From contig NZ_QXTJ01000033.1 of the NCBI RefSeq assembly GCF_003605735.1, positions 244,927 to 283,092 of the forward strand: a stretch of DNA of 38,166 nucleotides. Reading direction: 5' to 3'. Shown piece by piece: positions 16,897 through 24,594 of this stretch. The translations under genes were made by a program, and so were the position numbers. The DNA comes from Pseudomonas sp. LS-2. GTDB taxonomy: Bacteria; Pseudomonadota; Gammaproteobacteria; Pseudomonadales; Pseudomonadaceae. The stretch's first letter is position 1. Every line of letters starts with the position of its first letter. The notes under the pieces were generated by a model, which was not told the origin of the DNA, did no database searches, and was given only the letters and a program-made list of their open reading frames with translations.

Positions 16897-17412
16897 ATGA
16901 CCCACCCACACCACGATGAAATCCATCTCGAATTACAGTCAGCTATCCAACGCTCAGCATTGCTTGGCCGACCTGGTTTCTTGATTCGCCGGCTGCACCA
17001 AATTCATTGCGGCCTTTTTCTCGACGAGACTCGCGAATACAACATCACACCCGTGCAGTACAGCCTGATGACTGCACTTGGCACCCACGGAGAAATGGAT
17101 CAGAACACTCTGGCGAAAGAGATTGGGATGGAGCGAACGACGGTCGCAGAGGTTATTCCCAGACTGGAGGCTCGCGAGTTATTACTTCGGCGGCAGAGCA
17201 CTCAAGACAAGCGGGTCAAACTGGTCAAACTCAGCCGAAAAGGTCTGTACCTGCTCAAGAAGATGGATGCCAGCGTCCAACGAGCCCATGACCGGACACT
17301 GGAGGGAATTGCACCCGAGTACCGTGATCAGTTCCTACTGCAACTTATAAAGTTGGTCGAGGCGAATAACGACCAAAGCAGTGCGCCGTTTCGCCTGACC
17401 AGAGATGAGTAG
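16897..17412 (+). CDS. MarR-family transcriptional regulator
   Basis: A 171-residue winged-helix regulator. The N-terminal dimerisation helices (PGFLIRRLHQIHCGLF, about 26-41) are followed by TPVQYSLMTALG, the helix-turn-helix about residues 66-90 (MDQNTLAKEIGMERTTVAEV), and the wing with the family signature DKRVKLVKLS (104-113). MarR proteins usually repress nearby catabolic genes and are released by a pathway ligand. It is the only regulator gene seen between 2 and 21 kb, sits between the Rieske operon and the amino-acid importer, and is the best candidate to bind the eight GGYATRCC palindromes. That link is inference. It converges with the importer operon ending at 17468. Confidence 0.88.
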   Translation: MTHPHHDEIHLELQSAIQRSALLGRPGFLIRRLHQIHCGLFLDETREYNITPVQYSLMTALGTHGEMDQNTLAKEIGMERTTVAEVIPRLEARELLLRRQSTQDKRVKLVKLSRKGLYLLKKMDASVQRAHDRTLEGIAPEYRDQFLLQLIKLVEANNDQSSAPFRLTRDE

Positions 17413-17467
17413 GTTAGCCTCGCCTGAACCTGAGCACAGTCTTGACCAAGCGGGCTCCTGGTAGTGA

Positions 17468-18280
17468 CTATCGTCCGGATTGAGTGAATCGTGCCAGAAA
17501 TTGCTGTGCACGCGCAGTTGTCGGGGCAGAGAAGAAGTCACGGGGCGTTGCTGTCTCAACAATATCCCCGCCATCCATGAAAACGATACGGGAGGCCACT
17601 TGGCGGGCGAATTCCATTTCATGCGTCACGATCACCATGGTTGCTCCATCAGCGACAAGTCCGCGCATGACCTCGAGTACCTCTCCAACAAGCATAGGAT
17701 CTAGGGCACTGGTTGGCTCATCGAAAAGCAGGATGTCCGGCTTCATGGCCAAAGCACGGGCGATGCCGACCCGTTGTTTTTGACCGCCTGACAGCCTCGC
17801 TGGGAACATATCTGCCTTGGCGGAAAGCCCTACCCTTTCCAGTAGCAAGATGGACTCCTTACGCACTTCTTCACGATCACGCTTGAGTACGTGGACTGGC
17901 GCCTCCATCACGTTCTCCAATACCGTGAGATGTGGCCACAACGCAAAGTGCTGAAACACCATTCCAATGCGAGAGCGTAGCTGTGCTAGTTCTGCATCGC
18001 GCATCTTGACCCCGCCCTTGTGTACACCAAGACGCTGACCATTGAGCAGAACAGAACCCGCACCAGGCTCTTCCAACCAATTGCTGCAGCGCAACAGCGT
18101 TGATTTACCGCAACCCGAAGGCCCAAGAAGGCAAACGACTTCACCTTTGCTGACGTCTAGGGAAACATCGCGCAGAACCTGATTATCGCCAAACCACTTG
18201 GAAATCCCCTGCAACTGCAGCACCTTTTTGGAGTGGTTGATGACGGACTGCGGGGTGTAATTATCTGCGACAGCATTCAT
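17468..18280 (-). CDS. Polar amino-acid ABC transporter ATPase (GlnQ/HisP type)
   Basis: A 270-residue ATPase. Walker A GPSGCGKST (about 53-61), Q-loop MVFQHFALWPHLTV, signature LSGGQKQRVGIARAL, Walker B ILLFDEPTSALD, and switch His in IVTHEM are all present. FDEPTSALDPMLVGEVLEVM is the hallmark of amino-acid importers. A polar extension of about 20 residues precedes the usual family start. It overlaps the permease gene at 18277 by 4 bp and is last in the operon. Confidence 0.92.
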   Translation of the reverse strand: MNAVADNYTPQSVINHSKKVLQLQGISKWFGDNQVLRDVSLDVSKGEVVCLLGPSGCGKSTLLRCSNWLEEPGAGSVLLNGQRLGVHKGGVKMRDAELAQLRSRIGMVFQHFALWPHLTVLENVMEAPVHVLKRDREEVRKESILLLERVGLSAKADMFPARLSGGQKQRVGIARALAMKPDILLFDEPTSALDPMLVGEVLEVMRGLVADGATMVIVTHEMEFARQVASRIVFMDGGDIVETATPRDFFSAPTTARAQQFLARFTQSGR

Positions 18281-18936
18281 GAGCGGCGCTCCTGGGCATA
18301 ACGGGTCAGTAGGCTGGTGACAACTTCAATGCACAGGCATAACAGCCAGTACAGCAACACTGCGGCACCGAACGCAGCGAAAGGTATGAAATACGTCGAC
18401 TGAATTGCGTTCATCACACTCGTCAGCTCTGTCACAGCAATGATCGTGAGAAACGCACTGTCCTTGACGATCTGGATCAACTGGTTGCCGATCATAGGAA
18501 TGGCGCGCATTAGGACTGGTGGCATGACGATTCGCCGCGCCAAGCCAAAGCCGTGATAACCGAATGCTCGCGCAGCCTCGATGTTTTCCTTTGGAAGATC
18601 ATTCCATGCGCCCTGCAGCAGCAAAGCCATGTAAGCGGCGTTGTAGATCACAAGCGCCAATAGCCCGGTTGTCCAGTTCGACATCCGCAAGCCCAGAGAG
18701 GGCAAGCCGAAATACAGCAGATAGACGAACAGCAGAAACGGCACGCAGCGCATCACCTCACAGTACACACTGATAGCTCGTGCGATGCCTTTGCGTTCCG
18801 ACATCAACAATGGTGTGAGCACGATCCCAACCAGCAATGAGCCAGTTGCAGCCACCATTACCAAGATGATCGTATTGATGAATCCAGCCGCAATATCAGG
18901 TAGTTGCCCCCAGATTGTGAGTATGTCCGCCATCAT
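18277..18936 (-). CDS. Polar amino-acid ABC transporter permease (HisM/GlnP type)
   Basis: A 219-residue membrane protein with about five hydrophobic segments. The family motif is present: YCEVMRCVPFLLFVYLLYFG, then a long NAAYMALLLQGAW segment and the EAA-like loop EAARAFGYHGFGLARRIVMP. The start and the preceding permease's stop overlap by 4 bp. It pairs with the permease encoded at 18933-19580 to form the heterodimeric channel. Confidence 0.9.
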   Translation of the reverse strand: MMADILTIWGQLPDIAAGFINTIILVMVAATGSLLVGIVLTPLLMSERKGIARAISVYCEVMRCVPFLLFVYLLYFGLPSLGLRMSNWTTGLLALVIYNAAYMALLLQGAWNDLPKENIEAARAFGYHGFGLARRIVMPPVLMRAIPMIGNQLIQIVKDSAFLTIIAVTELTSVMNAIQSTYFIPFAAFGAAVLLYWLLCLCIEVVTSLLTRYAQERRS

Positions 18937-19580
18937 GTGCGCGACTCCCGTCCTGGGGCCGTCCGAGCGAGATGACGCTGCAGAACAACCAGCAGATAAA
19001 CCAGGGCACTGTAGATCACCAGTGCAAAGATGAATGGCGGTAGCGGCTCGTAGGTTCGAGAACCAATTCGTTGGGCGGCACGCGTGATCTCGACCATTCC
19101 GATAACCGCAATCGCGGGGCTCGACTTAAGCAGCATGGTCATCTCGTTGACCAACCCGGGCAGGCTGGAGCGAAACACCTGGGGCAGGACAATTCGGAGC
19201 AGCCGGAGGCGTCGAGGCATACCGAAGGCGAGCGCGGCATCGAATTGCTGTCGCTCGAAAGACAACAACGCCGTACGCCATATCTCGCAGTTGAAGGCGG
19301 CAGTCGAAAGTGTAAGTGCCAAGATCCCCGCCGTGACGGGTTCCAGAGAGATACCCAGTTGAGGTACTGCGAAGAAAATCAAAAGAATCAAGGTTACCGC
19401 CGGGCACGCACGAACAACGCTCACATAGACCACAACCAATCTCTGAGCAACGGGAACTGTGCCCCAACGTATCAGCGCTAATGCCAACCCAAGCGGAACC
19501 CCTAGGGCAATGCTTGCGAGCGAGACGCCGACCGTAGCCAGCGCCCCCTGCAGAATGCTCCAGTAATCGTATGCATTCAT
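18933..19580 (-). CDS. Polar amino-acid ABC transporter permease (HisQ/GlnP type)
   Basis: A 215-residue permease, related in sequence to its partner: VVRACPAVTLILLIFFAVPQLG, TAAFNCEIWRTALL, and the EAA-like loop DAALAFGMPRRLRLLRIVLPQVF. It starts 9 bp after the binding-protein gene stop and is followed without a gap by the second permease. Confidence 0.9.
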   Translation of the reverse strand: MNAYDYWSILQGALATVGVSLASIALGVPLGLALALIRWGTVPVAQRLVVVYVSVVRACPAVTLILLIFFAVPQLGISLEPVTAGILALTLSTAAFNCEIWRTALLSFERQQFDAALAFGMPRRLRLLRIVLPQVFRSSLPGLVNEMTMLLKSSPAIAVIGMVEITRAAQRIGSRTYEPLPPFIFALVIYSALVYLLVVLQRHLARTAPGRESRT

Positions 19581-19589
19581 GATAATTAA

Positions 19590-20453
19590 TCAGTTAATCG
19601 AAACAGGCATGTCTTCATGGCTGCCACCCAGCCACTTCTTTTGGAGCCGATACATCTCGCCATTCGCTCGCAGCTTCATCAATGCATCGTCGACCAGCTT
19701 GAGCACGTCCGAGTTGCCCTTGTTGACCGCCCACGCCAAGTACGTTGGCTGGCCAATCGGCTGACCAATGACGAACATGTCGCCCCGCTCTTTGATCAAA
19801 GTGCTCAGAGTGAGGTCGGTATTGGCGACAGCGTCAAGACGACCGATCGCGAGGTCCTGGTACGCCTCCGGATAGCCGTGGTACTCGACAATTTCTTTCA
19901 GCCCTTTGCCCTTGGTGGCCTTGAGTTGCGCGTCGAAGGCGTGCAAATCCGTCAGCATTGCGCTGCCTGTCTCAGCTCCGACGGTTTTGCCGATCAGGTC
20001 ATCGGCGCTGTGAATGGCACTGCCCTTCTTCGTCGCGTAGAAAGTGGTGGTTTGTGCGGTCGGAGACGTGAAATCGAAGGTCTTTTTCCGGGCGTCAGTT
20101 ACCAGAACCGCAGAGAGCGCCATGTCATATTTGCCAGTGGTTACCCCGGGCAGAATTCCTGACCAAGGCATCACCTGCTGACGTAACTTGATCCCAGCTG
20201 TCTGCTCCACCAAGGTGAGCAGCTCGTTGTCGTAACCAACGGCCTTGCCCTGATCCATAAACTCGAAAGGTCGATAGTCGTCCTCAGTCGCGACGGTGAG
20301 GTAGCCCCGAGCCTTGATATCATCGAGGGTCGCCGCATGACTCATAGCGGTGCTTGCCAAGGCGCAGACAACTGCAAGAACCCAGGTACGGAGTGGATGC
20401 GGGCGCAACACACGGTCGCTGCTTGTATGCGCGATACTGAATGACATGGGCAA
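19590..20453 (-). CDS. Amino-acid-type ABC transporter substrate-binding protein
   Basis: A 287-residue periplasmic binding protein of the polar amino-acid (SBP_bac_3) family. A long N-region with Arg is followed by the hydrophobic core TWVLAVVCALASTAMSHA, a Sec signal peptide with probable cleavage after SHA. The mature part reads LDDIKARGYLTVATEDDYRPFEFMDQGKAVGYDNELL, the standard first strand and loop; GAETGSAM and YPEAYQDLAIGRLDAV follow. The ligand may be an amino acid or another small charged compound. First gene of the leftward importer operon; the proximal palindrome lies 56 bp upstream of the ATG. Confidence 0.9.
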   Translation of the reverse strand: MPMSFSIAHTSSDRVLRPHPLRTWVLAVVCALASTAMSHAATLDDIKARGYLTVATEDDYRPFEFMDQGKAVGYDNELLTLVEQTAGIKLRQQVMPWSGILPGVTTGKYDMALSAVLVTDARKKTFDFTSPTAQTTTFYATKKGSAIHSADDLIGKTVGAETGSAMLTDLHAFDAQLKATKGKGLKEIVEYHGYPEAYQDLAIGRLDAVANTDLTLSTLIKERGDMFVIGQPIGQPTYLAWAVNKGNSDVLKLVDDALMKLRANGEMYRLQKKWLGGSHEDMPVSIN

Positions 20454-20508
20454 GATCCTCTGAGTAGGAGGTCCCTAAGAGATGGAGACCTTGCAGCCAA
20501 CAAAGCAA

Positions 20509-20520
20509 GTGGCATGCCAC
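20509..20520. promoter_or_regulatory. MarR-type operator candidate, proximal site of the amino-acid importer operon
   Basis: GTGGCATGCCAC, a perfect 12-bp palindrome, in AAGCAAGTGGCATGCCACAT. Same left flank and orientation as the sites at 6618 and 16481. Confidence 0.65.
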
Positions 20521-20710
20521 ATATATTTTGATGGATCGGTTGCTCATACCATCTGAACTCTCATACTTACACCCCAAGCCCTGCTCTGCTCCCTGGGGCG
20601 CGTGTAGACGTCGAGTTCGACGCGAGTTGGCTACTCTCAGAGGATTCACTGTTGCTTCGCTAAAGGCTGTAGGTAAAAAAAAACAAGACGACCATAATGC
20701 CCCAATAAAG

Positions 20711-20722
20711 GTGGCATACCTC
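20711..20722. promoter_or_regulatory. MarR-type operator candidate, distal site of the amino-acid importer operon
   Basis: GTGGCATACCTC, 202 bp centre to centre from the 20509 site, with an AT-rich right flank (ATATATGG). It completes the fourth pair. Confidence 0.5.
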
Positions 20723-21246
20723 ATATATGGCTCGTTTTGGTGCGTAGACATCGCTCGTTGCAGAACCATTTTGAAATAGGGTGTCCAGCCAAGTGCACTC
20801 GAAGACGTCGCTAGCAATGGGTTGCGTAGGCTCACCAGGGATGGTGGTCGACTGCTCGCGACAGCTGCATCTAACGGGTCCACGGAAGACTGATAGGGCG
20901 GCGTTAACTATGAGTGGGGTGTGTAACCCGCGCCTGGATACCTTCCCTATAGGTCGTAAGAACTGAACGCCAACTGGCAGTCACTGTCCTTCCCCGGCCA
21001 AAAGCAGGCGCCCATCGCCAGGCCTGCCCTCATTGGGACCTCGCAGTCCGGAACAGACAGGGTATCGCCCTCTATATGTGGACCGCTGCTTTAGAATCAT
21101 GGTCTCTACTGGAGATTGGCGAGATGTCTGGGGGGTTGCTATACCCTAGGTGCGACGGTGAGAAAGCCTGCGGATGCTGATCACCATGAGTAGGAGCAAG
21201 GGGCTGCAGCCTAGGGCAAGCGAAAATCTCAGGAGCGAGAGCCAGG
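20723..21246. other. Non-coding gap between importer promoter and HigB-like gene
   Basis: About 520 bp in which no gene, tRNA or insertion sequence was recognised. It marks the change from the catabolic cluster to the visibly AT-richer block that begins with the HigB-like gene. Short frames in it have no family resemblance. Confidence 0.4.
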
Positions 21247-21360
21247 ATGATGGACACCGCTTTATTTGCGACGCAACGCGCGATAAGCAATGTGTTTTCA
21301 CCGAACGAAGAGGTATCATTACGCCACTGTTGCCTTCACATCATGGACGAACTGGACAGA

Positions 21361-21699
21361 ATGGCTTTGAAATTGGCGTTTGATACGGAGGAACTTCGAG
21401 ACCTTTGCACCAGCGAAGTGATCGCCTATCAGGAATTGCCGGCAGAGGTGGCACGGAGCCTTATTAGAAGGCTTGCGGATATCCGAGCGACGTCGAACAT
21501 CCTATATCTCCCCGTTGGCAAACCAGCCGAGCTGGAGGCAGCGCCACCAGGGCTCGTGGTGGTAAAACTCCATCAAAACCATCATCTTTTGTTCAGTGCC
21601 GCTCATCAACAAGTCCCTATCTTGTCGTCAGGCAATGTAAACTGGGAATCTGTAACTTCTGTAAAATTGTTGAAGATTGGTAACGATAATGATGAATAG
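21361..21699 (+). CDS. HigB/RelE-superfamily toxin-like protein
   Basis: A 112-residue protein of the HigB/plasmid-maintenance killer type, a ribosome-dependent mRNA endonuclease fold. The start at 21361 (MALKLAFDTEELRDLC) matches the family N-terminus. In-frame starts at 21343 and 21247 would add residues with no resemblance. Recognisable parts are ELPAEVARSLIRRLADIRATSNIL, LPVGKPAELEAA, HHLLFSAAH and VNWESVTSVKLLKI. Such proteins (some annotated as killer suppression protein HigA) are typically followed by a HigA-like fused to an IrrE peptidase, as here. It overlaps the downstream gene start by 8-11 bp. Confidence 0.75.
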   Translation: MALKLAFDTEELRDLCTSEVIAYQELPAEVARSLIRRLADIRATSNILYLPVGKPAELEAAPPGLVVVKLHQNHHLLFSAAHQQVPILSSGNVNWESVTSVKLLKIGNDNDE

Positions 21700-22777
21700 T
21701 CCTGTATTTCAGCCAACTTGGGTCTCCCCCCCCGGTGAAACAATCCTAGATATTCTTTCTGATCGAGAGATTAGCCCGGAATGCTTGGCGAAAGATATTG
21801 GATTTGATGTGAACAACATAAGCGCGCTTTTCAATGGCAAACAGGAAATATGCGAGAAGCTTGCTCACCGACTAGCAGATGCCATTGGTCCTGATGCGCA
21901 GTTCTGGCTGACTCGAGAGCAGCAATACCGCGAAGACGTGTCTCGAATATTTCGACATACCAGCAAAGCTGAAGATAGCTGGCTCGCCGAACTGCCAATT
22001 AAAAGCATGCAAGCGTTTGGGTGGATTTCCAACTCAAGCAGCAAATCCAAGAAGGTCATTGACTGCCTAGATTACTTTGGGATTCCGAACATTGATGCCT
22101 GGAAAGATGTTAGTGGAGAGTTTGTTAGTCAGGCACGATTCAGAACGAGCCAGACATTTGACCAAGCGGTGGGAGCAACCGCTGCGTGGGTAAGGTTCGG
22201 GGAAACTCGATCGTCCAAATTAGTATGTAAGCCGTGGAACAAGCAAAAACTTCTACGGAGCCTCGACACAATCAGGGCGTTCACACTCATATCTGAGCCT
22301 AAAGAATTCATTCCTAAACTTCAGGAAGTTTTAAATAACTGCGGCGTAGCCCTTATCATAGCTAAAACACCAGAGGGATGTCCTACGAGCGGGGTGGCCA
22401 AGTTCACCTCGAAGACTAAGGCACTCATAATGCTTAGCTTTCGTTATTTATCCGACGATCATTTTTGGTTTTCATTATTCCACGAAATCGGTCACTTGGT
22501 CCTTCATGAGCAAAATTCGCTCTTTATAGATGGGGAAGATTTCGAAAATACGAAAGAAGAGGAAGAGGCTAACAACTTTTCGGCTCTCACGCTTATCCCA
22601 GAAAACTTCCGTAAAAATATGGGAGCCCATGCCACCAACTACAGATCTATTCTCAAATTCTCCAAAGCTGTGGGCATTGCTCCCGGCATTGTCGTGGGAC
22701 AAATGCAACATGAAGGCATTGTAAAATCAGGACACATGAATAAGCTGAAAGTGCGATATTCATGGTCCCTCATCTAA
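21689..22777 (+). CDS. HigA-like XRE antitoxin fused to ImmA/IrrE metallopeptidase
   Basis: A 362-residue fusion. Residues about 10-80 form an XRE/HigA-type helix-turn-helix (GETILDILSDREISPECLAKDIGFDVNNISALFNG), which would bind DNA and the toxin. Residues about 200-310 contain the M78 zinc-peptidase motif HEIGH (His265, Glu266, His269), with a further candidate ligand in the EEEEANNFSA region. IrrE-type proteases often cleave repressors in response to stress. The start is at ATG 21689 (or 21692), overlapping the toxin gene end. Its stop codon directly abuts the stop of the oppositely oriented gene at 22778, with no spacer. Confidence 0.85.
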   Translation: MMNSPVFQPTWVSPPGETILDILSDREISPECLAKDIGFDVNNISALFNGKQEICEKLAHRLADAIGPDAQFWLTREQQYREDVSRIFRHTSKAEDSWLAELPIKSMQAFGWISNSSSKSKKVIDCLDYFGIPNIDAWKDVSGEFVSQARFRTSQTFDQAVGATAAWVRFGETRSSKLVCKPWNKQKLLRSLDTIRAFTLISEPKEFIPKLQEVLNNCGVALIIAKTPEGCPTSGVAKFTSKTKALIMLSFRYLSDDHFWFSLFHEIGHLVLHEQNSLFIDGEDFENTKEEEEANNFSALTLIPENFRKNMGAHATNYRSILKFSKAVGIAPGIVVGQMQHEGIVKSGHMNKLKVRYSWSLI

Positions 22778-23713
22778 TCAGCCCCTGAAACGCACAAAAT
22801 TACCTGGTGATTTCTGCCAGTTGCAGAGGGCATCTTCAATGACCTGCATGCCGACTCCCAGTGCCGCGTCCAGTGTTTGAATTTTTTGCTCCAATATGAC
22901 CGCAGACATGTTGGCTGTCGTTGTTCCGCCGAAGAGCAAACGGGCACCTTTGATCGGGCCTGTTGCCTCCGCCATGTAGGTTGAATCTGCCACAAGAGGG
23001 GCGATCCCCACTTTCGCAATCATAGTAAGATAATCAAACTTCCCAGTTCGGCCAAAGCGCTTAACTGCATCCATGGACTTATACAGCTTCGCAAACGCAG
23101 CTCTTGAATTACCATCCGATTGCACCAGCGCGTGATTAAACAGCCCTGAGTGCGAGCCATACTCCATTACCCAATTTACGTAGCTCTCGATGATTTCACC
23201 TGTTGAGTTTGACTTCGTGGGATCCAGAGTCTCGTACTTACGGTGATTGCCAAATTTTCGGCCACCACTCCTAAGAGTTGTAAGATTGTCGGCGATCCAA
23301 TCGCTCATACCTACGGCATTGGTGCTTACCAAAGGCCAAGTCCAGTTATAACCTGCGCCGAGAGCGCCGTATACGTCCTTTGCCAGAAGCCAGCCCGTCT
23401 TGCTGGCCTTACCAAAATGCGTAGCCAAGAATATTAGCCAGCATGCCTCCTCCACATTTCCAGTCTGGGTGTTCAACACCGCAGCACGGATGGGATCGAA
23501 GTAATCGCTGCTAGGATCAGCACGGTGGATACTGATCGGTCTCGATGCAATTGCAGACACATAGTCAACTCGCCGGACGCTTTCCACTAATTGTTCCAGG
23601 AGTGCAGATCTATTCTCCACTGCCCCTGCCCCGGGCAGCTGTAGGCCAGTTTCTACTATGGTGTCGAGCTTAGCACTCAGTGCTAGTTTCAGTGCTTGTC
23701 TGGATACGATCAA
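22778..23713 (-). CDS. Putative alpha-glutamyl/putrescinyl-thymine pyrophosphorylase-like protein (clade 3-like)
   Basis: A 311-residue mostly helical protein. The segment VEEACWLIFLATHFGKASKTGW (about 87-108) and the motif KFGNHRKYETLD (about 152-163) resemble what I recall of the aGPT-Pplase3 family. Relatives in phages act on pyrophosphorylated 5-hydroxymethyl-uracil in DNA to install hypermodified thymine. The assignment is by memory of family sequence style, not a search, so it is tentative. It is last in a leftward operon behind thymidylate-synthase-like and UDG-like genes, and its start overlaps the upstream stop by 4 bp (ATGA). That context independently suggests base modification. 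No signal peptide or membrane segment is visible. Confidence 0.5.
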   Translation of the reverse strand: MIVSRQALKLALSAKLDTIVETGLQLPGAGAVENRSALLEQLVESVRRVDYVSAIASRPISIHRADPSSDYFDPIRAAVLNTQTGNVEEACWLIFLATHFGKASKTGWLLAKDVYGALGAGYNWTWPLVSTNAVGMSDWIADNLTTLRSGGRKFGNHRKYETLDPTKSNSTGEIIESYVNWVMEYGSHSGLFNHALVQSDGNSRAAFAKLYKSMDAVKRFGRTGKFDYLTMIAKVGIAPLVADSTYMAEATGPIKGARLLFGGTTTANMSAVILEQKIQTLDAALGVGMQVIEDALCNWQKSPGNFVRFRG

Positions 23714-24594
23714 TTTTCAATCCCCTTGGCTTTCTCTGAGATCCATTCTTGAATGGAGGTGCGAACGGCAGAGGTCACTCCAAAACTGCTTTGGATATTA
23801 TGGTTGTATCCTAATATAGAAATATCTCTTCCAAGGTCGACATCCGCCATTCGTGAAATTTTGCCTTCATAGCTAAACCCCTTGATGTGGTTACCATTTT
23901 TACGAGGTAAGCACCAAGAATCTACAAGTTCCTTATGAAATATTACACCAGCGGCACGTTCAAAATTTTCTACCACGGTTTTCCCATTCAATACCAATAT
24001 CTTGATGGGTGAGTATTTCAAAACTTGAGCTAGGAAGCTTGCAGATATGCGCAGCAGAGATTCACGTTGCGAGGGTTTTAAAGAAGCCCACTTCACAGCG
24101 GTTGCATACGGGATAAGATCCAGATGACAAGCATGAAACAAGGAGCTATAAAACGAATCATTAGTCCCCTTCAATAACAGATCTAAAGGTCTGAACCAGG
24201 CGTCATATGGATTCCTTGAAAAATACTCCGTGCAGGAGGTATGAATTGACTCCAGTTGTCCTATCGTGAGATCCGCCCAACCGCTGAGCTCGAGAGATGC
24301 TAAGGTATGGAATCGGCGTGACGCGTCTGTCAGCTCTCGCCCCTCGGAGGAGAGAAATTCCCTATCGCTTGGATTCAACCCAACAGTAGCAATGGTCGCT
24401 CTGCACGGGTCTCCAAAATACGGGATAGGCGCTGCCCAGCTAATTACATCTAATTTACTAAGGAGCTGATCTGAAATGAGACCAACCATTTTCTTTAAGA
24501 TGATGAGTTGAGCAGCTGCAATCGAATTTAGATCATCGGGCGCTTGCAATTTTGCACTCCACTCCTTAGGAAACCTTAATTTTTCGTAAGACAT
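23710..24594 (-). CDS. Uracil-DNA-glycosylase-superfamily-like protein
   Basis: A 294-residue protein with features of the UDG fold. ATIATVGLNPSDREF (about 66-80) looks like the water-activating motif I loop. HLDLIPYATAVKW follows in the centre, then the strand IKILVLNGKTV, and ILGYNHNIQSSFGV (about 263-276), a plausible motif II position with His. In the superfamily these loops bind and flip a base. Whether it cleaves a glycosidic bond cannot be said. It overlaps the end of the thymidylate-synthase-like gene by 29 bp and the next gene by 4 bp, so it belongs to the same operon. Codon usage is AT-richer than in the catabolic cluster. Confidence 0.55.
   Translation of the reverse strand: MSYEKLRFPKEWSAKLQAPDDLNSIAAAQLIILKKMVGLISDQLLSKLDVISWAAPIPYFGDPCRATIATVGLNPSDREFLSSEGRELTDASRRFHTLASLELSGWADLTIGQLESIHTSCTEYFSRNPYDAWFRPLDLLLKGTNDSFYSSLFHACHLDLIPYATAVKWASLKPSQRESLLRISASFLAQVLKYSPIKILVLNGKTVVENFERAAGVIFHKELVDSWCLPRKNGNHIKGFSYEGKISRMADVDLGRDISILGYNHNIQSSFGVTSAVRTSIQEWISEKAKGIEN

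Noticed and set aside
20320..20883. Leftward frame of 187 codons overlapping the binding-protein start and promoter
   Set aside because: It overlaps the signal-peptide region of the real gene in another frame and covers both operator palindromes; composition is not gene-like.
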